64,000 nucleotides of DNA from Rotaria socialis (GCA_905331475.1 CAJNYU010000428.1:13220-77219), one strand, 5' to 3'; positions 23,101-32,348 are shown, counted from the first letter of the stretch. Numbers and translations: made by a program. The notes: generated by a model from the sequence alone, not told the origin.

Positions 23101-23907
23101 TTCTTTTATGTTTGCCAAACATGAAACATCTGATGTTTGCTTAAAAATTTTAGTTTTAGTTGTTGAAACAAGTTTATAGATCGATAATGGTTTATTATCT
23201 GTTAAATGAGTTATCCATTTCAATAAATTGGATAAATTTACGTCTACGATGTCGACATCAAATCCAATGAATAGCAAAGTTTTAGTTTCCAGAAGTGTTC
23301 GAAAGTTTGATTGTTCTAAATTATTATCATACATCCGACTGTAATCATCTCTACTGAAAACTATACTATCTGGTTCTTCGAAATATCCTTGTAAATGTAG
23401 AATATAATTCTGTAAAGCTTCCAACGAATTATTCACACTAAAAGTCTGATATTGATTCCAAGTTAATGGCTTTCTATCAAGTATACGTTCGAGAAGTAAG
23501 TCATAGTTAGTTGTTAAAATTGGGCATCCCAATTCTCCAATACTTTCGATCAAGTCCGATTTTTTTACAGATAATTTGCCTACTGTCTTTTCAAACCATT
23601 TGTTATAAATCTCGTTTTCTACAAGATCACTTGGAAGTTTAAGATAATATTTAATTATATCGGCAATATCCAAATAGGAGTCAACGTCTGCTGTGCCACT
23701 ATCTAGTGTATTACTGAACACCTTAAATTCTTCTTCTCTCATGCATCCTGATTGTTGACATCGTCGGAGTCCATCTTTTAATAATCCGTTCCAATGAGAA
23801 ACGTCCTGCTCACTTTTTGTCGTATAAACAGATACACCTGTACCAATAAATACTATTACTTGATTTAATGCTATATCATTTTTAAGTTTTTGAATGTCAT
23901 CAGCCAT
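17119..23907 (-). CDS. SIR2-NACHT STAND NTPase with long helical-repeat C-terminus
   Basis: A single uninterrupted 2262-codon ORF. Residues 1-235 form a SIR2-like domain of the anti-phage type: IGTGVS at 21-26, LTTNYD at 131-136, HLQG at 171-174 with the DSIVFSRDDY segment after it, and LLFIGFD at 211-217; the NAD-site Asn (134) and His (171) are kept. Residues 310-345 match the linker (YLxxL...LPLExVYVxL) common in bacterial NACHT proteins. The NACHT ATPase has P-loop GHPGSGKTT (463-471), Walker B VLVIFEGLDEV (562-572), sensor FIITSR, and a winged-helix end with FRFIHRTFQEYLAA. About 1300 residues of HEAT/ARM-like helices follow, the likely sensor. By analogy with bacterial SIR2-STAND proteins it would oligomerise on a trigger and deplete NAD; that is inference. 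It lacks introns while neighbours have them, which fits transfer from bacteria or retro-origin. Confidence 0.88.
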   Translation of the reverse strand: MADDIQKLKNDIALNQVIVFIGTGVSVYTTKSEQDVSHWNGLLKDGLRRCQQSGCMREEEFKVFSNTLDSGTADVDSYLDIADIIKYYLKLPSDLVENEIYNKWFEKTVGKLSVKKSDLIESIGELGCPILTTNYDLLLERILDRKPLTWNQYQTFSVNNSLEALQNYILHLQGYFEEPDSIVFSRDDYSRMYDNNLEQSNFRTLLETKTLLFIGFDVDIVDVNLSNLLKWITHLTDNKPLSIYKLVSTTKTKIFKQTSDVSCLANIKEIQYDRSLENLLQFIRNLKSFTPLIRENLSLTNKTENIRKKYLNYLINEYGHVSILGQSDSNVSLPLESVYVKLKFDPTHLSIRAMKMLDINEEFERKLSSPGFFTETERRQLNRAIVEKKTYNPQVIYRDFMVDQWLNVLLSNTNIFTASDATAIKDKVNQLKQNIFEKNNLKEAKQYEITQAYSEFRHFIILGHPGSGKTTISKWLVMNMAKQCLNESNMLATNRSSEKEKLPILIPIWKYVDQLKDNRVGRKRTLLEFIYENPTLSSACFTDEEQKQLSCLIREALVQGNVLVIFEGLDEVPAHVDRTDLMKEINTLLERGIDYDVIHDKLTYSVYEKKEINNTKDPLIGNRFIITSRIEGNYFENINFYIPRLIIEDMTNDALKLFCNSYMKYISIEAGRSTEEYNMDQLYDAITQNKDIFHLAINPQLASVVAGVYTQYDDKLPEKRIDLYEKAIEKMIERLVHPCVDTSVNYVSKAFGLNSTLLWSIMQDIAEYLHSKVEGLSEKVLQEIIRKCLIDYQTRSSENLLMSLDDFVAKFVDVFKYQAGLFNEFGQNSFRFIHRTFQEYLAAKSIIYLNGSERSEDMIYEIIKSRIGIPNWRVPLSMTFGILSKLSQHNGLFNNILMKLLKNEETSSNTRFSTLLLPFVVVDSLNDMYFSSDDIECKLIRKLADMLLLDYSNMCGFSRLKEHQELIHSYFLKLKIKYSKTMTEWFIEKINHEETVAPCANIICQLKWYNSIFHEIFLKNLHNDSIIWNWPIDSILHFYSNKINAEAVLTQLKFKNALMENPEIIHHITTNKDWLCLIVALYGGYKNYNTPTIISEYNEIRQYLSLSENQRAPFVLYYQEIWGRDDPVYTMAVHVDTALKKEHWKESPIFDKNDIYKESFLTDTLFELLKNKKSTTELIEYLRKQMNNQNLNTSEKTEALLALIALGEFDFVNNILKEEKTVVKSFGNRIEQIICILKDPIARSSSYITKYLLEIYDGIKENEKNSNLKFSDYCKIYLSIIANSGGLPIDTTKLAEVMDDNENKYSLYAEYFAFNCTGFLDDFQYNIAVLSASLKDSGKTDQIMKSFLKIGDAVQLYRPVRAYSWPIDIFYFPSSNEDDIPIALFNCLENVNANVSSLLKTVSEIFIKEGYFTRNQELIPLVILLHFGIMSDDTERFIIYKKLLPELVDQVNIKEFLFSKIQLMSNPYYKSRALYQLAEFYDEKSFELLNQSFTLINDVQDPTLKFQVLEKIFNIVHCKDIEQKLFIQQIVAELILTFDTIEDLNDRIIASVRLSFYGSREFRKKYLTIAVETLSRMNENDDKIKFIIKLKSLVSIYEDLQNKLDDIIESLQNKIHSYFINSYYGRILFTEQLNFDSSNSKLSISDVAETNDTSNNNEIQALFLLYAQLSDIKSSIGKTENLNQLWIELYNDPNDQTTIEKVLKIALDTELLLTPQAAIIIDELVQNGKEDNISILFPYIIKPSNEVLPIVHRWFTNSNSTEIKKLAALLLSEAKHVFEPFLDTIIELIKSDNDQMRYRAQRIFQHPERDVKEPVKRISVIGEKTLMKILQNRLCREHLPRVRAYLNSFFFDLLWDDPIVFQNLHKSIEKLKATNSSHGRKKFFFDKIKFINTHTWNALMESLQSSHHPAYVEELFQSVMSLTQRDQITEEQWAAFARVLSATDISQFQEKIFFICTDVEIVEFIIHQICTLPISNDETYFELFESKLIHDTSVRIENILQSHYQRIKHIGRCSFYGSKDSNQTILNALSLVSINMVIMESLIQWLIQNMAIFRVFDYTWFSMVVCDCLLSLVSACAQKEDYTYRRITNSSNFNKIQMIKLLEKMLNYHPFFSARGNAFILLAAIDHSDHRVIINAMNALLDENLVKEYSVIGIPLINLSPNDYLDGLLESLKNESAIKAYEVLKVFTQFALNEKISEHSKSKIMNYLANEIGQLKSKKPVNYYYTDIKIPFTTTLENELYKAWIKIQGLSGKTQYSVGFEE

Positions 23908-24933
23908 TGGTCAATGTTTTTCGTTTATATGAAACTAAATATCGATATAAAAAAAAGCATCATGGTCATAAAGTAGAGTTATGTTAATTGAATCTAGATG
24001 GATCCTTTTATGTTGACTGATTGACATACCCTCAATCGTTTTGAATTTAAGATTTATTTTTACTGATCAAGCTCAAACTTAAGCAAGCAAGAGATTTATC
24101 TATACTGCATTTCGGTCAGCACAAGTTAGGGAATAGGGTTACGCTTTATTGGGGTCGGACTCACTTAGAATTTGTTGATGTAAATTTGTTTTCGAAAAAT
24201 TCACTAGTAACAAAATGTATGAACTTCTGTGAGCAAAACGCGAGCACTACTTCAATACACTGACAATACAGATGTTTGATGTGAGAATGAAGAGCTAGAA
24301 AAGAAGTTGAGAAACAGTACTATATTTATATGCATTCGAAACTAGGAAAATTTCAATTTTGTGAGCATCATAGAACTTTCAAATTGGTAAGAAACATTTT
24401 GGAGAAGTAAAGAAAGAATTTTTGATGTTAGAAAAAGCATGATTTCTGGCGATTTGAATACGCACATGCGTTTATTTACCTAGCACAAAAGGATGTATGC
24501 CATCAGATGAAAAAGTGACTGTGATTGATTGCTTTTTTTTAGTAGAAAGAAAGAAAAATTTTCTTCTTCCTCGCCCAAAAAAGCATTGCAACAGAATAAG
24601 TCTAATTCGTGACTCGCATGTAATAATAAATATATGTATATATAATACTTTTTTTTATCAGGATCGTGCCATTTTTTACGCTTACCTGTTCGTCATATGA
24701 AATCGCTCAAAGACTAAATATACAACAGATAGAAAATATTTAAAAACTGAAGACAAACAAACATTTCTCGGATAAATTTTGACGGGAACAAGATAGAGAG
24801 TGACTATTTACATTGTTGTAAAAGATAAATTCAAGTTTAGAAATCTGCAACATGATGAATTCACCGAATATCGAGTGGATCTTATATTTTATGAAGAAAT
24901 TTGAAAAGGCACGAAAAAACTTGGGTATTCTTT
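23908..24933. other. Intergenic, no supported gene
   Basis: About 1 kb of AT-rich sequence between the SIR2-NACHT start and the 3' end of the pentapeptide gene. It presumably contains the upstream region of the SIR2-NACHT gene. Short ORFs show no domains. Confidence 0.5.
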
Positions 24934-27358
24934 TCAAATTTTGAGGCTGGAAAAGTCATTTAAAGTTTCCGGTGGTCGTGGAGCAACACCTATCTCAATA
25001 TAATCCAACCACAACGAACTTGACTGAGAAGGAATAGGCAAGTACTTAATTAATAGTTGTACGTATGCCGCATTCCGGTACAATCTCTTCGATTTTGCAA
25101 GTGCAAAATCTGTTGAATATTTAATTGGATGAAAGTTAAGTGTATCAGTTACATTTATCGACACCGCCAGTCCGGGAGACATTCGGGTTCGAACAACAAG
25201 AACCGCATCGCCCGTTTTCACAAAGTTTCGTTGCGATTGAGAGACTGATATATTCACCGATGCGATCAGATACGAAACAGAAAAATCTGGAGAAGCAACA
25301 AGGACACACATCGAGACACCATTTGAGTTGTATGGTTTGTAAACGAATGAACCAACGAGAACTGCCCAATTATTTTTGACAAGAGATTGATTACATTTCA
25401 TAGGATCAACATGTCGCACAAACCGAAACTCTTCTTCACTCATGCTTCCATTACATTGAATAGTCTTGTATGTGGATAGAACATCTTCCCAATCACAGCC
25501 ATTATCGCACCGTGCTCCAAGCCTATCGTTGCAACGACTCCCCGATAGATTTGCATGCGATAAGTCTGTTTGAGAGAAAGTGACGTAGTATAGCTTAGCG
25601 CCTATAACGATGAATTAAAATAAAATGAGTGAATAATCAATTTAAAGTGTGCAACTCGAGCTGTTTATTGTATCCACAATACATAGAAGAACACAGCAGC
25701 TACACTGCGCTGAAAACGATTATTCTATTCAATGCTACAGTTTGTTTCTCATGTAAACCCGAAATTTTTCATTGAGAGTAGTATCCTTTTGGAATAAATA
25801 CGTTTTTGCCATTGAAAAATTCTCACACACTCTAAATTGTGATTAGAACTTTCAACAGCCTATTTGATTGTAGACAAAGATTATTCGAAATCGATGTTTA
25901 CTACTGGAAGAATAAACTTAGTATTGTGTGGTGCTGACATTTTTGTTTTCCGGACAACATGGCAGAAAACAAACAAAACTATTCGGAAAACTTGTTCATT
26001 CAGTACGCAATTCTTTTCTTTCAGACACTACCTGTAAATGTGGCAAATATCAATGAGCTTCTTTTCACTTGGGACCCAGATAGGGTGGCACCTGAAAAAT
26101 CGGCACTTTGAATGTCAGAATAATCGAAATTAGTTCGATCAAGAATTGCTTGTTGAAAATTAACGCCGACTAGGCTACATTCGATAAATCGACTCTGTGT
26201 AAACGTAGCATTAGCAAAGATAGCTTCGTTTATTCGGGATTGTAAAAACGAAACATTGACTTTGATATTTTTATCATTAGCTTTATGGAATTCGGCGCGT
26301 GTCAGATCAACACTATGAAAGGATGCTGAAGATAAGTTTGAGGCCGTAAAATTGGTTTCTATCATAGTTGTATCAGTGAATCTAACATTCGAACAGTCCG
26401 ATCGACTAAGATTAGCTTTGAACATATAAACGTTAACAAATGTAGAAAATGAGAGAATAGCCTGTGACATATCGATATAAGACATATTTCCACGTTCAAA
26501 TGTCGAATTCATGCCATACGATTGCGTGAAATTTGTATCAACCATTGATGCTCCATTGAATATCGCATTGCGATAATCTGCTCCACTAAATGTCGCTTTA
26601 TGTAGTTGAGCACGAGCAAAATCAGCACCAGACACATTTTGGCCAACGAATGAAGCATTATTTAAATAAGCTCCGGCAAGGGAAATACGAGACAGCGATG
26701 GCGAACCGGAGAGATCAATGTTATTCAAAAGTGCGCCAGTCATATCTAATGGTGCATTGTCTCTGGTCAATTGATTTGCTTTGTATAAAAAACGAATGAG
26801 CTGCGCAGCCCGAATAGGTCCAATGTGAAGGAGAACTTGGAGAGTTTTCGCCGACGCCAGAGCCGTTGATGCCGGATTTGATGTAAGAGACCCGTTGTAT
26901 TTCTCTAACAATTGGCCAATGTCATTCATATATGAAACAAATAGTTCATCGAAATATTGTTCTCGTTCTTGTTTGTAACGAATCACATCAAGCTCGAGCG
27001 ACATATTTCTTTGTTTCTCGGCATTCAAGCTGTCGGCTGCCTGTTTTTCATTGGCAATCATTAAGTCCTGTTTCCGTTTTGTTTCATCAACTTCACGTTG
27101 AAGTCTTGCGATTTCACGATCATTTTCACGTGTCAAAATTGACATATTTAAATCTTGTTGGCGTTGCTCACGGGCTAGTTCGCGATCTTCTGAACGTTGC
27201 TGTTCAGAATCAGTTCTTTGTTCTAATGTGATAACAACAGTGAAGATAGCCAGAAGTAGTGGCAGAAGTACAGCTGATGTAACTTTAATACAATGCTTGC
27301 ATGTTAGCGTACAGCAGCGGCGATAGCGTGTCTCCGGCAGTATCCTCTGTTTTTGCAT
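24934..27358 (-). CDS. Membrane-anchored pentapeptide-repeat protein
   Basis: Two exons, 27358-26032 and 25601-24934, join in phase across a 430-bp GT-AG intron and give 664 residues. The N-terminus is basic, with one membrane segment at about 26-45 (VTSAVLLPLLLAIFTVVITL). Residues 46-145 are a charged, heptad-like coiled coil. About 205-460 are pentapeptide repeats (A(D/N)LSx, AxFxx), which fold as a right-handed beta-helix; the join is supported because AKLYYVTF.QTDLSHANLSGS continues the repeat into exon 2. The C-terminal ~200 residues contain at least five Cys (SRCNDRLGARCDNGCDW..) and beta-rich sequence, suggesting an extracytoplasmic domain. Function is unknown. Such proteins may be scaffolds or binding surfaces. 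The long intron is atypical for this locus. Confidence 0.75.
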
Positions 27359-28053
27359 ATATAGATATACTTTCAGATAAAGTCTATGAACGTATTAATA
27401 GCAGGTTTCAAGAAAGATGTTTGAATGTATGCTCAAACTTTTCAATAAAAATCACACTGAAAATAAACTGAGTACAATAATACGCTATCTTGATTGTATA
27501 TATTAGAATTTTTATATACTCTTTATACGCAAATATGAAACGGGATAAAATGCACTGTATATCACCATTATTTTGAAGGCAACTCAATAACATGATGTCA
27601 TGTCGAAGTAAACATATTAAATGATCAGAAGATAATGTTACATTGTTGAATACGATTTATCTAAATTCAACAATGTTGTCTTATCTACTAGTCAACATAT
27701 TAAAAGGCATTGTGCTGTTTCAATATGTTGATTTGAGAATACGATTTTATCATTGAATTTGGATTAACCAATCGAAAAAGGGATTTCATTATAAAATGGA
27801 ATCTTTTTCTTAGGATTTATTTCGATTCCAAGGATATACTATTGACTTATAATATAAGCGAAAACAATTATCTACATAATAGCCAAAATATCTCATACTT
27901 AGAGCAGTTACTTTTCAACTGTATATAGAATAATAAAAAATTGAATTAAACGAAAAATTTTGTTATCGCTATTAAATTTTAATCGAAGGCTGTCTTTAAA
28001 AAATAGAACTTCACAAAAAACGGTACAAACTTTCCATAGGAAAAAAAGTCTTT
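27359..28053. other. Intergenic with a perfect hairpin
   Basis: No gene is supported. ACATTGTTGAAT (27640-27651) and ATTCAACAATGT (27665-27676) form a perfect 12-bp inverted repeat with a 13-nt loop. It may be a MITE remnant or a structured 3' region; nothing else is evident. Confidence 0.5.
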
Positions 28054-28479
28054 TTAACCACACGGTTGTCTGTATTCTAGAACGCGTTGTTTATATTCCT
28101 CTGCACGTTTTGAAAGTAACATCGCTTGGTCACGCAAGTTTTTGTGTAAATCATTCCATAATCGTTCTAAAACATCATCTTCATGATTAAATATCATTAG
28201 TTTATCACAATAGTTCATTCCCCATTCGGCATAAGCAGCAATTGATCCGCAGAAAAGGTAGATTTGTACAAGATTTGAACACTCGTATATTTCAGGGACG
28301 ACTTCTTTGGCAAGCGAACCCGAAACAATGAGATAGATGGACTCATTTGAATGCGATTGCACATATTGAATACAATTATCAGCCCTTGTGAATGTTTGTG
28401 CATCACCTAGTTTGGAACGAAAGCTACTCACAGGATCTGACGAATTTGCATCAAGCCAAATAATTTTATTTTGTGACAT
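28054..28479 (-). CDS. Orphan receiver-like domain of the rotifer ART-associated type
   Basis: A 141-residue single-exon ORF starting MSQNKIIWLDANS. The pattern (IIWLDAN near the start; DNCIQYVQS; IYLIVSGSLAKEVVPEIYE; LVQIYLFCGS; a charged helix at the end) resembles the response-regulator-like alpha/beta domain that heads many rotifer proteins ending in NAD:arginine ADP-ribosyltransferase and TPR repeats. Here a stop follows the domain and no ART or TPR exon is visible downstream. It is either a natural stand-alone domain or a truncated gene. The phospho-acceptor role is not established for this family. Recognition is from memory of the family pattern, not a search. Confidence 0.6.
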   Translation of the reverse strand: MSQNKIIWLDANSSDPVSSFRSKLGDAQTFTRADNCIQYVQSHSNESIYLIVSGSLAKEVVPEIYECSNLVQIYLFCGSIAAYAEWGMNYCDKLMIFNHEDDVLERLWNDLHKNLRDQAMLLSKRAEEYKQRVLEYRQPCG

Positions 28480-29190
28480 CTTGTTTAATATAGATTGTAA
28501 TGGTTTAATATGTGATCAATGCTTCATGATGTTCATAACATATATACTTATCGTCCAAACACGATGGGAGCAATTGGAAGAGTATACCAAACAAGTTATT
28601 AAAAAACAACATAGGAAATACTTAATGATTCATTTTTGTTGCGTCAATGTGGATTTTTCTCTAAGTGAAAAAGAAAAGAAACGCAAGATGAAACATGAGT
28701 CATTCACACTCAACGAAAATATTCGATTTATCATAGTTAAATTCAAGAAAAAAAGAATGAGGTAGGAGTTTGAATTTTTAATTTAATAAATCTTGATTTT
28801 TCAAAAGAGAAATTACATTCTAATGATATTCTAGTTTACTTCTCTGTCTATAATTTATGTGTAAGAAAGACACTGCGTTTACTTTTCTATTCTTGTTTAC
28901 CAGGCGATGTGCTTTTATCGAAGCGGTTGTTCACTCCAAGGATAAGAAATATTTATCGGCGTTTATGAAAACGTTTTTACGAGAAAAAAGTGAAGATTTA
29001 CGAAAGGAGAAATAAAATATAGGGTTCGAATGCTGTAAATCGAAGAATAATTCCATAAGATACTGTACGTTGGTGAAAGTATCATTTTTCTTTTTTGAAA
29101 AATTGCTGGCTATCAATCGTAAGAATTGATTCAATTATCTAAACTCTAATTGATGAGTATTATAAGGAACAAAATTTTCGTCTTGAATTA
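28480..29190. other. Intergenic, no supported gene
   Basis: AT-rich; the plus ORF at 28388-28765 overlaps the receiver-like gene antisense and is lysine-rich and unsupported. Confidence 0.45.
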
Positions 29191-29191
29191 A

Positions 29192-29930
29192 GTCTCATTT
29201 ATAGATACATACAAATCATCGTTATTCATACGATTTTACTTGAAGCAAAACGAACAAAAATTATGCATGCGTATTTCCATGTGTTTCTGTTATTTTTCAT
29301 CGTGCATGTGCACACTTCCTTTTCTCCTAAAAAAGAAATTATAGAATTTTTGCCAGAAGGAAGTTCGGTGTACTCATCAAACCGCATGTATTTCATTTTT
29401 GTTGAAAGAGTTGCACAATAACTTGTTAAGCAAAATCCGGTATGGAAATATTGGATAGAAACGAAGAAATTTCTGGTTGCTTGAAGATAAAGAGAACAAA
29501 AACAAACAGTAGAATAAGGTTTCGCTGCGGCTCTCACAAAAAAGTGTACTTTTTCTGATTCTTGAACAAATATTTTATGAATCGTAACAAGTAGTTTTAC
29601 GCAAGTTGATACAAATGAATGAGAAAGAATGCTTCTTGTGTATAGTTTGTCATCGATTATATTTAGAAAACTACACATACAACTCAGTAATAATAAATTT
29701 CAATTTGTGAACATTCACATTGTACGAGACACGAAATAAAATATGAACTATAGTTGTAAGAACTATCAATTGGATGTTTATCTTTTTTAGTTTCTCTGAT
29801 TGTCTGAACATGTGATCAAATTTCCACATTCTAATCATACAGATAGAGTATATGGTCTTGCAAAGTATACATGAAATGTCTTCATTTATTTATTTATGTA
29901 TATAGTTAATTAAACAAAAAAAGAGGATGT
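29192..29930. repeat. Dispersed ~740-bp repeat, copy A
   Basis: Similar in direct orientation over its whole length to about 36655-37425. Shared landmarks are CTCATTTATAGATA, TTTTTCATCGTGCATRTGCACA, a TTCTGATTC.TGAACAAATATTTTATGAAT block, TACAAATGAATGAGAAA and, at the right end, AATGTCTTCATTTATTTAT..AGTTAATTA. Both copies lie just 3' of minus-strand genes. No terminal repeats were identified. It could be a transposon remnant or an old segmental duplication. Confidence 0.7.
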
Positions 29931-30018
29931 GATTGTAGATGGCGATTCTTGCGCCACAACCACACTCGGACATATCCACTTATAATCTGGACAATTCCAT
30001 TTGAAAAAAAAGCAAAGA

Positions 30019-30117
30019 TTATTCATCGTTTGGATAATCTTTCATGGCTTCTTCAATATTTTCTATGGTTTCTTTATAATTCGGGCTCCACTTAAATAGT
30101 GTTAAAGCATTCAGACC
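30019..30117 (-). other. Candidate orphan terminal exon
   Basis: After a good acceptor (TTTTATTTTAG, ending at 30118) an open stretch reads GLNALTLFKWSPNYKETIENIE and ends at a stop (30019). It could be a last exon of the AIM24-like gene upstream or a TPR-like relic. The phase does not join convincingly to the AIM24 segment. Confidence 0.25.
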
Positions 30118-30162
30118 CTAAAAATAAAACAACGATTATAGCTGAAAGCTGCTTCAGTAATT

Positions 30163-30514
30163 TCAGACTTGGGTTATAGCTACACTGGGTCCTTTGAAGT
30201 GGCAGAATATGCAGTCACCTGTGTCAGTATCTTTCATTTCATATCGGCAATTCCAAACAACCAATGAACTATTGTTGAGAACCAATATGTCATCCTTTTT
30301 CAATTCGTGCTGCTGCATTGAACCCAATGACGAAACAAAAACAACACCAATACCTGAAACTCGATAAACGAAAACGGCTTCGCGTTGCAGTATATTTTGA
30401 AATCTTGGTTGAGATCTTGTTTCTTTCGCCACCTTGTCAGTCATTGCCAAAGGACCTCTCTTTCCAATTGCCCATTCAGTCTTTCCATCGAAATGAATCG
30501 GAACAATGTCTCCC
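30163..30514 (-). pseudogene. AIM24/TRAP-like beta-domain fragment, N-terminal half missing
   Basis: The reading frame opens after an acceptor (TTCATAG, ending at 30515) with GDIVPIHFDGKTEWAIGKRGPLA, then an ETRSQ segment, VFVYRVSGIGVVFVSSLGSM, DDILVLNNSSLVVWNCRY and FKGPSVAITQV followed by a stop. This is the second half of the AIM24 family (DUF124-type beta-prism, linked to mitochondrial organisation in yeast and found in bacteria). The expected first half is not found in 30515-31100 on this strand, so the copy is probably truncated. An undetected distant 5' exon is the alternative. Confidence 0.55.
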
Positions 30515-31800
30515 CTATGAATTTAATAACGACGTCAAATTGAACGTAATTTATACTCTTAATACGTAGATCGTAAATTCATTATTTTTCGAGTAAAGAG
30601 TTGTTTTGTAATTTCTCCTCATTAATGAAACTGAACGAATGCCGTTAGAAAATATTTACAACAGCGTTTTCTAATCAAAGATGAAATAATTTCTTTATAA
30701 GAATCTACCTTTGCATCGTTGAATTAGCAAGAAAATGCTTTTTCTGCCAAGGAAACTTTGATATATGTTCAGCGAAATCTCAGAGTAATCACATGAAATT
30801 ATAATCTATCTCATAAATGAAATAGCCTAATTGTTCTATATCACTAATATAAGAATGCCCTCAACTAAAAAAAATAATTAGTTAAAACTAACGACTAACA
30901 AATACTCGAAAAGAGCGTACTTGAAATTACCAGAAAATGTTTCTCCCGTAACTTACGCCTGCGTATAAATTTTCGAAACATACTCCAAATGTTAATGTAT
31001 GTTGAGCGTGAAAGTTGAAGAGTTTTTAACCTTTTTTCTTCGTTTTAGTACTTAGCCGTTTTGTAGTTTTAAAAAATCTTTTACACATGAGTTTCTGGAG
31101 AATTGAATGCTCAATCTTTTGGGAAAATGGTCAATTCAAATCAATGAAGAGCAAAAACGATATTGAGTAAATAATGAAAACGCCATTCTCTATGGGCCAC
31201 CCGTTACTTTTATGAAATCAACTGCTTATTTTCGGATGGGCGCCGCCCACCCTGCCCATACAGTAGATAAATCACTGGTAATAAGTTGTTTATTATTTTA
31301 GGACGTGTCACTGGTAGACCTAAAACAGATATCATGATCGTCAGATGTGGAACAACCAATGAGAACTAATATTGTGTTGTTCATTATTATCTCATAAGAA
31401 CAAATAAAGATATTGTTTGTCTAATAAAAGACAAATTTCAGCATAAATATCAGGAACGAGTTGAGAATATTTGTGATGGCAGTCATGATCAAAAATGACT
31501 TTCGATATCAATTCAAGCCAGTATAATCCCTTTTATTTTCGGCTTTGATAGAGAAACATAGAAAAATGAACATTTCGCGATGGAATGGCGATCGGCAGCT
31601 TACCGAAGCGACGAATACTCCACTGACACGTATATAGAATTTCTCTAATGATGATTTCTACTATAATAATTATTCATCTTATTTTATGGTATTTTGTTTT
31701 TCTTGAACTATTTTATAAAAAAAAACATCTATCGAACGAAAAATATAGAAATAAATATGAAGTATCAACTTTCAGAATATTTTATTGAAACTGAAATAAT
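30515..31800. other. Intergenic, no supported gene
   Basis: AT-rich. A GC-richer patch near 31230-31260 (GGATGGGCGCCGCCCACCC) contains the palindrome GGGCGCCGCCC. No domain-bearing ORF is visible. Confidence 0.45.
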
Positions 31801-31802
31801 AA

Positions 31803-32130
31803 TAAATGCGGAAACATCGGATTTGCATTCGATTGTTATGTGAGCTTCAAAAACTGAGTCGATTTATATATGCTGCGAATAATTCTGAGAAAAGTTTCTT
31901 TTTAAAATCCCTGTACCCCCCAGGGATGATCTTGGTCAATAATGACAATTTTTTCAATAACTCAACCATTTCTTGACGGATTGCTTTCATCTTCGAATTC
32001 GACTGAGATATTGATGAGATCATTCTGTGTACAAAATTTCATGATAATTGGATGAGGCTTTCAAAAGTTATCGTGTTAGCGGACGGACACACTGACCGAA
32101 TCTAGTGTACTCACTTTTTTGAGTCCACAA
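31803..32130 (-). mobile_element. Second Helentron-like 3' terminus, inverted, with attached repeat
   Basis: Read on the minus strand, the terminal ~60 bp match 1780-1840: TTTTTGAAG, a CACATAAC block, a stem-loop and TTTCCGCATTTATT. The stem ATCGGAT/ATTCGAT lies at 31816-31822 and 31827-31833, with one G.T wobble on the plus strand. The adjoining 31895-32130 carries CCCTGTACCCCCCAGGG and GCGGACGGACACACTGACCG, which look repeat-derived but are not shared with the left copy. It is probably a short non-autonomous element. Confidence 0.45.
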
Positions 32131-32348
32131 TAATAAACTTGAGAAGAGACGCTTTTATTCGATATGAGCGACATATTATTTATTTAATCAGATCTATAAT
32201 AGAGAATATGAATGTTCATCGGCATATGGAATACAAGAAAGAGAGAGAAAAGTGATCTCATTCTTTTCCGTCTATTTACCGTCAATTTCGATTATAGAAA
32301 AAAATTGTCATTGTTTTCATTGACAAAATCGGTTAAATTGTATGCGTC

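Noticed and set aside
26590..27231. Plus-strand ORFs opposite the pentapeptide gene
   Set aside because: Antisense shadows of a well-supported coding exon.
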